A DNA stretch of 47,535 bases from Ruminococcaceae bacterium UBA794 (GTDB lineage Bacteria; Bacillota; Clostridia; Oscillospirales; Ruminococcaceae), in the NCBI GenBank assembly GCA_002304735.1, contig DBIU01000092.1:31948-79482 (forward strand). The letters run 5' to 3'. Below the pieces are notes generated by a model that was not told the DNA's origin, did no database searches, and saw only the letters and a list, made by a program, of their open reading frames with translations. Position 1 is the stretch's first letter; each line of letters opens with the position of its first letter. The translations under genes were made by a program, and so were the position numbers. Shown in pieces: positions 1-7,723 of the stretch.

Positions 1-17
1 TTTTATCAAAAAAATTG

Positions 18-46
18 TTGCAATTTGCGCGGATTTGTGATATAAT
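18..46 (+). promoter_or_regulatory. sigma-A promoter of the aspartate kinase operon
   Basis: TTGCAA (18-23) and a perfect TATAAT (41-46) are separated by 17 bp. They lie 35 bp before the aspartate kinase ATG, which has a GTGAGG ribosome site at 68-73. Confidence 0.75.
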
Positions 47-80
47 AAAATGTAATTTTATATTAAAGTGAGGTTATTCT

Positions 81-1403
81 ATGAGCAAGGTTGTGAAATT
101 CGGCGGAAGCTCCCTCGCGGACGCGGGGCAGTTCCGCAAAGTCGCGGATATCATAAAAAGCGACAGCGAGCGCTGTTATGTCGTTCCGTCAGCGCCGGGA
201 AAGCGCTTTTCCGACGATACAAAAGTCACCGATTTGCTGTATCAGTGCTATGAAAAGGTGCTTACGGGCGAGGATTTCGCAAAGGCTTTTCAGCCCGCAA
301 GAGAGCGCTTCGACGGGATTATAAGCGATTTGGGGCTTGATTTGTCGCTCGAGGACGAGTACGTCAAGATAGGAAAGGATTTCCGCGGCGGCGCAAACCG
401 CGATTATGCGGCTTCGCGCGGCGAATACCTCAACGGAATTATCCTCGCGAATTACCTCGGATATGAGTTCGTTGACGCGGCAAAGGGCATTTTCTTCGAC
501 CACGACGGAAAATTCGACGCAGACGTTACAAACGCTTGTCTCGGCGCTATCCTCGAAAGAATACCGAGAGCCGTTATTCCGGGATTTTACGGCGCTATGC
601 CCGACGGCTCTATCAAGACGTTTTCGCGCGGCGGCTCGGATTTCACGGGTTCGGTTGTCGCAAAAGCGGTAAACGCTTCTCTTTATGAGAACTGGACGGA
701 CGTTTCGGGATTTCTTGTCGCCGACCCCAGAATTGTAAAAAACCCCGAGGGTATCGGAATTATCACTTATTCCGAGCTTCGCGAGCTTTCTTATATGGGC
801 GCGGGCGTTCTTCACGAGGACGCGATTTTCCCCGTAAGAAGCGCGAATATCCCCATTAATATCAAGAACACAAACGCGCCCGACGACGCAGGAACGCTTA
901 TCGTTCCCTCCGCCGACGACAAGCCCTCGAAATACCTCATCACGGGTATCGCGGGAAAGAAGAATTTCTCGGTTATCTCGATTGAAAAGGACAGAATGAA
1001 CTCAAGCAAGGGCTTTATGAGAAGGCTTTTGCAGGTTCTCGAAAATCACGCTATTTTCCCCGAGCATATGCCCACGGGAATTGATACAATCAGCATTGTG
1101 GTTAATTCGCACGAGCTTGACGGGCAGCGTGAGAAGCTCACCGAGCGCCTGAAAGAAGTCGTTCGTCCCGACCATTTCGAGATTATCGACGGAATGGCGC
1201 TTATCGCGGTCGTTGGACGCGGAATGAAGTCCGCAAAGGGTACCGCGACAAGAGTTTTCGCGGCGCTTTCTCACGCGGATATCAATATCAGAATGATTGA
1301 CCAGGGTTCTTCCGAGCTGAATATTATCGTCGGAATTAACGAGGCTGATTTTGAAAAGGCAATTCAAGTCATTTATGATATGTTTATTCTCAGCGAACAG
1401 TAA
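81..1403 (+). CDS. lysC: aspartate kinase
   Basis: Phosphorylates aspartate to aspartyl-4-phosphate, the first step towards lysine, diaminopimelate, threonine and methionine; cytoplasmic. The N-terminus carries the kinase signature KFGGSS (residues 6-11), and FSRGGSDFTGS in the middle is the conserved aspartokinase substrate/nucleotide loop. The last ~150 residues read as two ACT domains, including VVGRGMKSAKGTATRVFAAL and INIRMIDQGSSELNIIVG, the usual site of amino-acid feedback. At 440 residues it has normal single-function length, with no homoserine dehydrogenase part. The ATG at 81 follows GTGAGG at 68-73. It heads a probable three-gene operon. Which isoenzyme this is (lysine- or threonine-sensitive) cannot be read from sequence, so the symbol is provisional. 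Confidence 0.93.
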   Translation: MSKVVKFGGSSLADAGQFRKVADIIKSDSERCYVVPSAPGKRFSDDTKVTDLLYQCYEKVLTGEDFAKAFQPARERFDGIISDLGLDLSLEDEYVKIGKDFRGGANRDYAASRGEYLNGIILANYLGYEFVDAAKGIFFDHDGKFDADVTNACLGAILERIPRAVIPGFYGAMPDGSIKTFSRGGSDFTGSVVAKAVNASLYENWTDVSGFLVADPRIVKNPEGIGIITYSELRELSYMGAGVLHEDAIFPVRSANIPINIKNTNAPDDAGTLIVPSADDKPSKYLITGIAGKKNFSVISIEKDRMNSSKGFMRRLLQVLENHAIFPEHMPTGIDTISIVVNSHELDGQREKLTERLKEVVRPDHFEIIDGMALIAVVGRGMKSAKGTATRVFAALSHADINIRMIDQGSSELNIIVGINEADFEKAIQVIYDMFILSEQ

Positions 1404-1430
1404 TTTCAGCTTCAGAAACGGGAGAAAACT

Positions 1431-3107
1431 ATGAACGAAGAAAAAAAGCTCGCTCTTTTGATTGACAGCGACAACGTTTCAGCAAAATATGCGGCGTTTA
1501 TTTTACAGGAAGCGTCAAAGTACGGCGAGCTTGCGTACAAAAGGGTTTACGGCGATTGGGAAAAGGGCGGAAACGGCTGGCATTATCCCGCGCTCAACAA
1601 TTCGATTATGCCGGTTCAGCAGATGAGTTACATCGCGGGCAAGAACTGCACCGATTTTTCGATGATTATTGACGCGATGGATATTCTCTACACGGGAAAC
1701 GTCGACGGATTTGTCCTTGTAACAAGCGACAGCGACTTCACGCGGCTTGCAATAAGGCTTCGCGAGGCGGGGAAAATGGTCGTCGGCATTGGCGAGGTCA
1801 AGACGCCGCTTCCGTTTACCGCAAGCTGTCATCATTTCAGCTATCTCAATCAGGTCTGCGAGCCTTTGGCGAATTATGACGAAAAGTCGCTTCGCAGAGC
1901 CGTTCTCGACTACGTTTCCGAAAATGACGACGGAAGGCTTGATTTGGCGAAAATCTCGGCTTATCTCACGTCAAAGTACGGAAATATCGACTATGACGCG
2001 ATTGGCTTCAAGCGTTTTTCGGGCTTTATCGACAGCTTTTCGGAGCTTCGCCGAAGCAACACCTTCGTTACGCTGAAGAAAAACCGCGGAAATTCCGAGA
2101 AAATCGCGGCTCCCGCCGACAGAAGCGAGCCGTCGGTTTCCGAGCTTGTTTCGGTTATCAAGGAATATCTTGAGCGCAAAAACGGCAGAGACGACTTGTC
2201 GCAGCTCGAAAAGTTCGTGACGGGCGTTTTCGGTAAGGTGGACTTCTCGCGCTTCGGTTCAAAGCGCTTCGCAAGATTTATCGACAGCCAGCCGCAGTTT
2301 GTCCGCAGAAACAGCGTCGTCGTTCTCGCGGACGAGGAAAAGCCCGCAGAAGTTCCCGCAAGCGCGGTTACTCTCGAAGGCTTTACGGAGGACGTTTTGA
2401 AATATGCGGGCGAGAATATGCCGAACGGCGGTAATCTCGGTCAGCTCAACAATCTTTTGATTGAAAAATACGGCAAGAATTATGTCGCGGAGCTTGGCTT
2501 TGACGATTTCGCAAAGGCTGTTTTGTCGATAACAACGGTTCGCGTTGCGAAAAATCACGTTTTCTCGAAGAAAGACGAGCCTAAAAAGAACGCTAAGGCG
2601 GCGAAAAAGCCCGCAGAAAGCGCCGCGGTTGAAATTATCGCAGAGCCTGTTGAGGAAACTCCCGCAAAGGCAAAAAAGCAGAAGCCCGAAAAGCTCGAGC
2701 TTAACACGGTTAAGCGCGCAATTCAGATGCAGACGGCTCAGAATGAAAAGGGAATTATGCTTCCCGTGCTTGGAAAGCTTCTGAAAAAGCAGTTCGGCGA
2801 GAATTACCTCAAGGAGCTTGGAATAGGCTCGGTTAAGAAGCTTGTTTCGGCTGTCGCGGGCGTTACAATCAGCGAAAATGTCGCGAAAATGAACAGCGAG
2901 TTTGTCGAGCGCACGGAGCAGATTGAACAGCTTGTCCGCGATTTTGTCGGGAAAAACAAGAAAACAAGCGTTAAGGCGCTTTCAACTCATATCAAGAAAA
3001 ATTTCGAGGACTTTGATTTCACGGATTACGGTTATGCGAGATTTTCCGACTTCATAAACGCGATTGACGGAGTTCGCGCAGACGGATATTATGTTGAAAA
3101 AGAATGA
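1431..3107 (+). CDS. NYN-domain (PIN-like RNase) protein with five LOTUS/OST-HTH-like repeats
   Basis: Residues 5-145 form a NYN domain of the PIN nuclease fold: LLIDSDN (acidic D12, D14), TDFSMIIDAMD (D75, D81) and VTSDSDF (D100, D102) give the expected metal-binding acidic cluster, so an RNA-cleaving activity is likely. After it I count five segments of ~65 residues, at about 152-217, 235-300, 316-380, 423-488 and 496-557. Each has the same pattern: an amphipathic start, a helix ending in a KYG/KNF-like turn, a G..xF..F(I/V) core and a beta end, as in winged-helix OST-HTH/LOTUS domains that bind RNA. A Lys/Ala/Pro/Glu-rich linker (381-422) separates repeats three and four. Bacterial relatives usually have one or two such repeats, from memory. 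It follows the aspartate kinase by 27 bp. Cellular target unknown. Confidence 0.85.
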   Translation: MNEEKKLALLIDSDNVSAKYAAFILQEASKYGELAYKRVYGDWEKGGNGWHYPALNNSIMPVQQMSYIAGKNCTDFSMIIDAMDILYTGNVDGFVLVTSDSDFTRLAIRLREAGKMVVGIGEVKTPLPFTASCHHFSYLNQVCEPLANYDEKSLRRAVLDYVSENDDGRLDLAKISAYLTSKYGNIDYDAIGFKRFSGFIDSFSELRRSNTFVTLKKNRGNSEKIAAPADRSEPSVSELVSVIKEYLERKNGRDDLSQLEKFVTGVFGKVDFSRFGSKRFARFIDSQPQFVRRNSVVVLADEEKPAEVPASAVTLEGFTEDVLKYAGENMPNGGNLGQLNNLLIEKYGKNYVAELGFDDFAKAVLSITTVRVAKNHVFSKKDEPKKNAKAAKKPAESAAVEIIAEPVEETPAKAKKQKPEKLELNTVKRAIQMQTAQNEKGIMLPVLGKLLKKQFGENYLKELGIGSVKKLVSAVAGVTISENVAKMNSEFVERTEQIEQLVRDFVGKNKKTSVKALSTHIKKNFEDFDFTDYGYARFSDFINAIDGVRADGYYVEKE

Positions 3108-3123
3108 ACGCAGGTGAACGGAT

Positions 3124-4050
3124 TTGAAAAAAGAGGTTATTTTCAGCCTTTCGGGGTTATACCGCGATGATTTCCGCGTAACCGGCTATCGTTTCGGACG
3201 CGGAAAGCCGAGCTGCTGTATTATCGGCGCGATACGCGGCGACGAGGTTCAGCAGCTTTACGTCTGCGGGCAGCTTGTAAAGGCGCTCGGGGAGCTTGAA
3301 AAGAGCGGTAAAATCGCCGAGGGGAACGAAATTCTCGTAATTCCCTCGATAAACAATTACAGTATGAATATCAGCCGCCGCTTCTGGTGCCTTGACAATA
3401 CCGATATCAACAGGCAGTTCCCCGGCGAGGCGGACGGCGAAACAACCGAGCGCATTGCCGCGGCGGTTTTTGCAGAGGCGAGCAAATATGCCTGCTGCGT
3501 GCAGTTTCCGTCGTTCTATATCCCGGGAGTTTTCGCGCCGCACGTTCGTATGATGAAAACGGGCGGCGAAAACGACGAGCTTGCGGGCTTTTTCGGGCTT
3601 CCGTTCGTCATTCACAGGCAGCCTGCGCTTATGGAAAAAACCACGCTGAATTACAGCCTTAAAAGTCACGGAATTTCGGCTTTTTCCGTTTATACGCAAA
3701 CGCGCGGGTCGATTGACGATATTTCCGCGGAAATCGGCGTTGAGGCGGTTTTGCGGTTCTTGTTCAAAACAGGCGCGATTACAAGCGAGGTCAAGGAGGG
3801 CGCAAAGCCGCGCGTTCTCGATGAAAGCGAGCTTATCAGCGTGAGAAGCGACGACGCGGGGCTTTACCGCGAGCTTGTAAGCGTTGGAAGCGAGGTTCGC
3901 AAGGGCGATGTTCTCGCGCGTATTCTTCACCCATACGAGGGCGATGTTATAAGCGAGCTGCGTTCGCCGGCGGACGGTACGGTGTTTTTCGCGCGGCATA
4001 AATCTATTATCTGTCAACATTCTCTTGTATTCAAAATCGTTGAAAAATAA
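3124..4050 (+). CDS. succinylglutamate desuccinylase/aspartoacylase-family protein
   Basis: A 308-residue protein of the M14-like AstE/AspA fold. Visible family marks are GAIRGDEVQQ (~residues 36-45), VIPSINNYSMNISRRFW, NRQFPG and a C-terminal beta-domain with PADGTVFFARH. Ordinary members bind zinc through a His in a G.HGDE motif and a second His in DLH. Here the first position is Arg (AIRGDE) and the second region reads VQFPSFYIPG, so canonical zinc ligands appear replaced; this may be a subfamily trait rather than decay. Substrate unknown. The start is TTG at 3124, 16 bp after the NYN gene, with AGGTGA upstream. Probably the last gene of the lysC operon. Confidence 0.7.
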   Translation: MKKEVIFSLSGLYRDDFRVTGYRFGRGKPSCCIIGAIRGDEVQQLYVCGQLVKALGELEKSGKIAEGNEILVIPSINNYSMNISRRFWCLDNTDINRQFPGEADGETTERIAAAVFAEASKYACCVQFPSFYIPGVFAPHVRMMKTGGENDELAGFFGLPFVIHRQPALMEKTTLNYSLKSHGISAFSVYTQTRGSIDDISAEIGVEAVLRFLFKTGAITSEVKEGAKPRVLDESELISVRSDDAGLYRELVSVGSEVRKGDVLARILHPYEGDVISELRSPADGTVFFARHKSIICQHSLVFKIVEK

Positions 4051-4052
4051 TC

Positions 4053-4230
4053 TAAGGCAACACCGCACAATTACCGGCTCCGCCTTTTTCATTCACTCAC
4101 TTGATATTTTTCCGTCATAACGTCCAAAACTCCCTTAAAATACATCAAGTATTACTGCGGTCGTTTTGTTCATTCTGACGAAAAAATCTCTGCGTGATTG
4201 AACGAAAATAATTATGCGGTGTAGCCCTAA
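4053..4230. repeat. MITE-like palindromic element, about 178 bp
   Basis: The ends are inverted repeats: AAGGCAACACCGCACAATTA (4054-4073) against the complement of 4209-4228, matching at 17 of 20 positions. The interior also pairs with itself: ACTTGATATTTTTCCGTCAT on the left arm mirrors the GACGAAAAAAT and ATACATCAAGTATT segments of the right arm, so the whole unit can fold into one long hairpin. It has no ORF. It starts 3 bp after the stop of the upstream gene. This is the build of a miniature inverted-repeat element; other copies cannot be checked from this window. Confidence 0.65.
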
Positions 4231-4264
4231 ACGGCAGGAAACTCGCTTTCCTGCCGTTTTCTTG
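4229..4264 (+). terminator. rho-independent terminator after the aspartate kinase operon
   Basis: A perfect 13-bp stem (4229-4241 with 4247-4259, CGGCAGGAA core) with a 5-nt loop CTCGC, followed on the plus strand by TTTTCTTGTTATTT. On the minus strand the following run is only TTT then AGGG, so it mainly serves the plus operon, although it also lies right after the minus-strand permease stop. Confidence 0.75.
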
Positions 4265-5431
4265 TTATTTGTTTTTCTTAAGCTTTGTCACGGCGATGCT
4301 TCCCGCGAATAGCGCAAGCGCGAACAGAAGCTCAATCCCGAAGCAGGTAAATACTTCGCCGTAGCTGAGGACCTCGCCTGCCGCTCCTCCGAGAATGTTT
4401 GTCGCTTTGACGTACCAATATGTGGGAAGGAACTTTCCGACCGTGAGAACCGTTTCCGAAAGCAGGCTCTGCGATACGAAAACGCCGCCCAAAAACGCCA
4501 TTCCAAGCGACAGAACGTTGCCGATTATGTCGATAACGTCGGCGTTGTTTCGGCAAAGCTCGCTTGCAAAGATTGCTATTCCCGCAGAAACAAGCGTGAA
4601 GATGAAGCTGTTGAGGAAGATAAGAAGCTCTTTTCCGCCGATTGTCGGGAAACCGCTTAAAATAATCGCGATTAGCGTCATAAGCGCCCACAAAGCGACG
4701 CAGAACACCGCCGACGCGCCGATTATCGAGAGATTTTTCTTTACCGCGGAAACGGGAGCGCAGCTTATTCTTGCGTTTATGTCTTTTGAATTGAACGTAA
4801 GAATTATTCTTGAAAGCACGCAAATCATAATCGCGGGGATTGTGTAAGCCATATAAAGGCTGAACGTGTAGAATTTGCTGTCAAGCCCTTTTTCTTCGGC
4901 TTCGCCGAACGTCGGTATATTAACCTCGGTTTCGTTTTTCAGATTATCTGCGGCTTTCGCGCACGCTTCTTCGGCGGAAAGCCCGCTTCTGAAGTAAAGC
5001 GAAGCCGTTGATACATACTGACGGAGCTGTATATTGAGGTATTCGGCATAATAGCTTTTCGGGTCGACCGTATAGGTGAGAATATCCTCGGTTTTTCCCG
5101 AAGAAAGCCCCGCCTCATAGCCCTTGTTTATCGTGAGAACATATTGAATTGCCTGATAATAAAGCTTATCCTGAATAATTTCATCGTCGCGGGTATCAAG
5201 CTTCTCTATTGTGTGACGAGTTCCGATAAAATCATAAAGCGCGCGGCTTGAAGCCGTGTTGTCGTCGTCAAAAACCACAACTGTAAGCTTTTTGTCTTGA
5301 TATGCGCCTGCGTCCGGATTTTCCGTGAGCGCACTTATAAGCACGCAAAGCAGGATAAACACTCCCGTGTAGATAAGGAGCCAAACCGCCGATTTCTTTG
5401 TAACCTTGAAAAACGCTTTGAATATCTGCAT
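4265..5431 (-). CDS. ABC-2 type transporter permease (second permease of the exporter)
   Basis: A 388-residue membrane protein with the ABC-2 plan: one N-terminal membrane helix (WLLIYTGVFILLCVLISAL, ~18-36), a long extracytoplasmic domain (~40-190) and five or six helices in the C-terminal half (YMAYTIPAIMICVL, IIGASAVFCVALWALMTLIAI, FLNSFIFTLVSAGIAIFA, GNVLSLGMAFLGGVFVSQ, LLFALALFAGSIAV). It pairs with the permease immediately upstream, 15 bp away, and the ATPase before that. Members of this three-gene type export membrane-active drugs or peptides. The substrate cannot be told from the sequence. Confidence 0.85.
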   Translation of the reverse strand: MQIFKAFFKVTKKSAVWLLIYTGVFILLCVLISALTENPDAGAYQDKKLTVVVFDDDNTASSRALYDFIGTRHTIEKLDTRDDEIIQDKLYYQAIQYVLTINKGYEAGLSSGKTEDILTYTVDPKSYYAEYLNIQLRQYVSTASLYFRSGLSAEEACAKAADNLKNETEVNIPTFGEAEEKGLDSKFYTFSLYMAYTIPAIMICVLSRIILTFNSKDINARISCAPVSAVKKNLSIIGASAVFCVALWALMTLIAIILSGFPTIGGKELLIFLNSFIFTLVSAGIAIFASELCRNNADVIDIIGNVLSLGMAFLGGVFVSQSLLSETVLTVGKFLPTYWYVKATNILGGAAGEVLSYGEVFTCFGIELLFALALFAGSIAVTKLKKNK

Positions 5432-5446
5432 TTGTCCGCTCCTTTC

Positions 5447-6586
5447 TCAAAGACTTTTGTATTTTCTGCGCCTTGTAAAGACAAAGCCGAAAATTGTAAA
5501 CAGCGCCGTCCAGACTGCGAGAGCGCAGAGATTATACGTCATTCTTCCGTTGAAGCCATAGCTGCTCATAACGTAGAAGCTGTCGCAGATTAACCGCACG
5601 GGGTTTATTCTGTTGATAACGGGGCAGCTTTCCTCAATTATCATAGGCAAATCGCCCACCATAAGTCCGCTTAAAAACGAGAATATCATCGAAACTCCGA
5701 GAAGAAGTCCGCGCTTGATATTTTCGTTTGTTCTGCCGATTGAGCCGACAAAAAATCCCATCGTAAGCCCTGTCGCAACGCCGAAGAAGATTATAAGCGC
5801 GGTCCAGCCGAAGCCTATTCCGAAATCAACCTGCAAGACGTATCGGAGGAACGCCGCAGAGAGCATAATTCCGACAAAGAAGATAAGCTGTCCCGCCGCA
5901 AGCGAGCCTAAAATCATCGAGAATTTTCCTCCGGGAGCGGCGTTTATTCTCATTCCCTGCGGGGAAAGGTTCGCCTGATTGCGTATAACCGTGTACATTC
6001 CAACCATCGAAACGTACATACAAGCCATTCCGATTACGTTGTAGAAATACGTTACATAAGGGTCCATATTTCCGGTTGAGAGGCTTTTCGCCTTAAGGCA
6101 CTCGCCTGTTTCTTCGCTCATCGCCGCGATTATTTCGGGAACTTTCGCGGGATTTTTCATCGCGGTTTCGGCGATAATCGCCGCGGTTGACTTATACCTG
6201 TCGAGAAAAGACTTGATTATGCTTTCCGTAATTCCGCCCTCGCTTCTTACGCTGAGCGTTGGATTTAAGATATCGTCATAGATTATTCCGTCAACTTCGC
6301 CGTTTTCGAGCATTTTGAGAGCGGTTTCCTTGTCGGTGTAAGTTACCTTGAAAAGAGGGCTGTCGCTTTTTTCAATCTCGTCAAGCGCCGTTTTAAGCGC
6401 GCTTTTTTCATTCTCGGAAACGACTGCCGCCGGTATCTCCTTAAATCTCGTGTTTGCGTCGTAGATACCGCCGAACGCGAATTTGAACAAAGTTCCCAAA
6501 AGCACGGGAAAGAGGATTATCCAGAAAAGAATAATTCTGTTTCTGATAAAATCCTTGAAAGAATATTTGAAGCTATGTAAAAACAT
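5447..6586 (-). CDS. ABC-2 type transporter permease (first permease of the exporter)
   Basis: A 379-residue membrane protein similar in plan to its neighbour: an N-terminal helix (IILFWIILFPVLLGTLFKFAF, ~18-38), an extracytoplasmic domain of about 130 residues, then a helix set including MACMYVSMVGMYTVI, LAAGQLIFFVGIMLSAAFL, ALIIFFGVATGLTMGFFVGSI and NLCALAVWTALFTIFGFVF. It lies 17 bp after the ATPase gene and 15 bp before the second permease, a tight operon. The two permeases are diverged paralogues that probably form a heterodimer. Confidence 0.87.
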   Translation of the reverse strand: MFLHSFKYSFKDFIRNRIILFWIILFPVLLGTLFKFAFGGIYDANTRFKEIPAAVVSENEKSALKTALDEIEKSDSPLFKVTYTDKETALKMLENGEVDGIIYDDILNPTLSVRSEGGITESIIKSFLDRYKSTAAIIAETAMKNPAKVPEIIAAMSEETGECLKAKSLSTGNMDPYVTYFYNVIGMACMYVSMVGMYTVIRNQANLSPQGMRINAAPGGKFSMILGSLAAGQLIFFVGIMLSAAFLRYVLQVDFGIGFGWTALIIFFGVATGLTMGFFVGSIGRTNENIKRGLLLGVSMIFSFLSGLMVGDLPMIIEESCPVINRINPVRLICDSFYVMSSYGFNGRMTYNLCALAVWTALFTIFGFVFTRRRKYKSL

Positions 6587-6603
6587 AAAACCGTTCCTTT
6601 CGC

Positions 6604-7548
6604 TCAGGCGTTATCTCTGAGGTTTTTGCCCGTTATTTCAAGGAATACGTCGTTGAGCGTGGGCAATTCGGAGTAAACTCTTCCGAAAACGACCTCCTGC
6701 GACTGAAGATAGTCGAGAACGCGGATTAGATTGTGCTTGCCGCCGCTGCATCTCACGCAGATTTTTCTTCCGTCATAATTCACTTCATAAACGTGCGGAA
6801 GCTTTCCGAGCGCGGCAAGATTTTCCTCGCTTGCGTCGGCGGCTTCGATTTCGATGGTTTCCGTGTTTTTAATCATCTTTTTAAGCTCTTCGTTCGTGCC
6901 GACCGCAAGGCTTTTTCCCTTGTCCATAATAAGAATTTTCGTGCAAATCTGCTCGACTTCTTCCATATAGTGCGAGGTGTAGATAACGGTTGCGCCGTCG
7001 CGGTTAAGCTGCTGGATACCCTCGAGGATTTTGTTGCGGCTCTGCGGGTCAACGGCGACGGTTGGCTCGTCGAGGATTATGAGTTTTGGCTTGTGAGCAA
7101 TTCCGCAGGCGATATTAAGCCTTCTCAGCAGGCCGCCCGAAAGCTTTTTCGGGTAGAATTTCGTGAAGTCCTCCAAACCGACAAAGCTTATTGCGTCGTC
7201 AACGCATTTTTTGCGCTTTTCGGCGTCCTTTATGTACAGACCGCAGAAAAAGTCGATGTTTTCTCTGACGGTGAGCTGCTCGAAAACCGCGACATTCTGC
7301 ATAATAACGCCGATTTCTTTCTTTATATCGTAGCTGTCGGGTTTCATTTGCTTTCCGAATATTTCGATGTTTCCCTTGTCGTATTCAAGAAGCGACAGCA
7401 GGCAGTTTATTGTCGTGGTTTTGCCCGAGCCGTTCGGTCCGAGAAGCCCGAAAACCTCGCCCTCGTTTATTTCAAGGCTGAAGTGGTCGAGAGCGATAAG
7501 CTCCTTATAACGTTTTACAAGATTTTCAATTTTTACGGCGACAGCCAT
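6604..7548 (-). CDS. ABC transporter ATP-binding protein
   Basis: A 314-residue ATPase energising the two downstream permeases. Walker A is GPNGSGKTT (~residues 36-44), the Q-loop is in IMQNVAVFEQ, the signature is LSGGLLRRL, Walker B is LIILDEPTVAVDP and the H-loop is TSHYMEE. Beyond residue ~225 lies the C-terminal extension common in drug-exporter ATPases of the DrrA/NatA/LnrL type. The ribosome site is AAAGGGGA before the ATG at 7548. The operon is divergent from a sensor kinase/response regulator pair, which suggests induction by the exported compound. Confidence 0.93.
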   Translation of the reverse strand: MAVAVKIENLVKRYKELIALDHFSLEINEGEVFGLLGPNGSGKTTTINCLLSLLEYDKGNIEIFGKQMKPDSYDIKKEIGVIMQNVAVFEQLTVRENIDFFCGLYIKDAEKRKKCVDDAISFVGLEDFTKFYPKKLSGGLLRRLNIACGIAHKPKLIILDEPTVAVDPQSRNKILEGIQQLNRDGATVIYTSHYMEEVEQICTKILIMDKGKSLAVGTNEELKKMIKNTETIEIEAADASEENLAALGKLPHVYEVNYDGRKICVRCSGGKHNLIRVLDYLQSQEVVFGRVYSELPTLNDVFLEITGKNLRDNA

Positions 7549-7620
7549 ATCAAAATTCCCCTTTCGTGTGATTGTGATTTCATTATATCATTAAACCGCG
7601 GCTTTTGTAAGTGAAGCAAG

Positions 7621-7653
7621 TAATATTTTTAATGTGACAAATGTAATATTTTT
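7621..7653. promoter_or_regulatory. direct repeats in the divergent exporter / two-component promoter region
   Basis: The 10-bp word TAATATTTTT occurs at 7621-7630 and again at 7644-7653, 23 bp apart start to start, flanking AATGTGACAAATG. This is roughly two helical turns, placed between the two divergent transcription units. A binding site for the response regulator at 8803 is a reasonable guess but unproven. Confidence 0.35.
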
Positions 7654-7663
7654 CAAAAATTTC

Positions 7664-7692
7664 TTGTAAAGTCCTTCAAAATATGATAAAAT
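7664..7692 (+). promoter_or_regulatory. sigma-A promoter of the two-component operon
   Basis: TTGTAA (7664-7669) and TAAAAT (7687-7692) with a 17-bp spacer, 31 bp ahead of the probable CTG start of the sensor kinase. The exporter operon on the other strand has only a weak candidate (TATAAT on the minus strand at 7582-7587 with a poor -35), fitting activator-dependent expression. Confidence 0.6.
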
Positions 7693-7723
7693 TAATATAG
7701 ATTGAATTTGAGGAGGCGGTTTT

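Noticed and set aside
3157..4092. Long antisense ORF opposite the aspartoacylase-family gene
   Set aside because: It mirrors a real gene with family motifs, has no ribosome site and runs into the MITE-like repeat.
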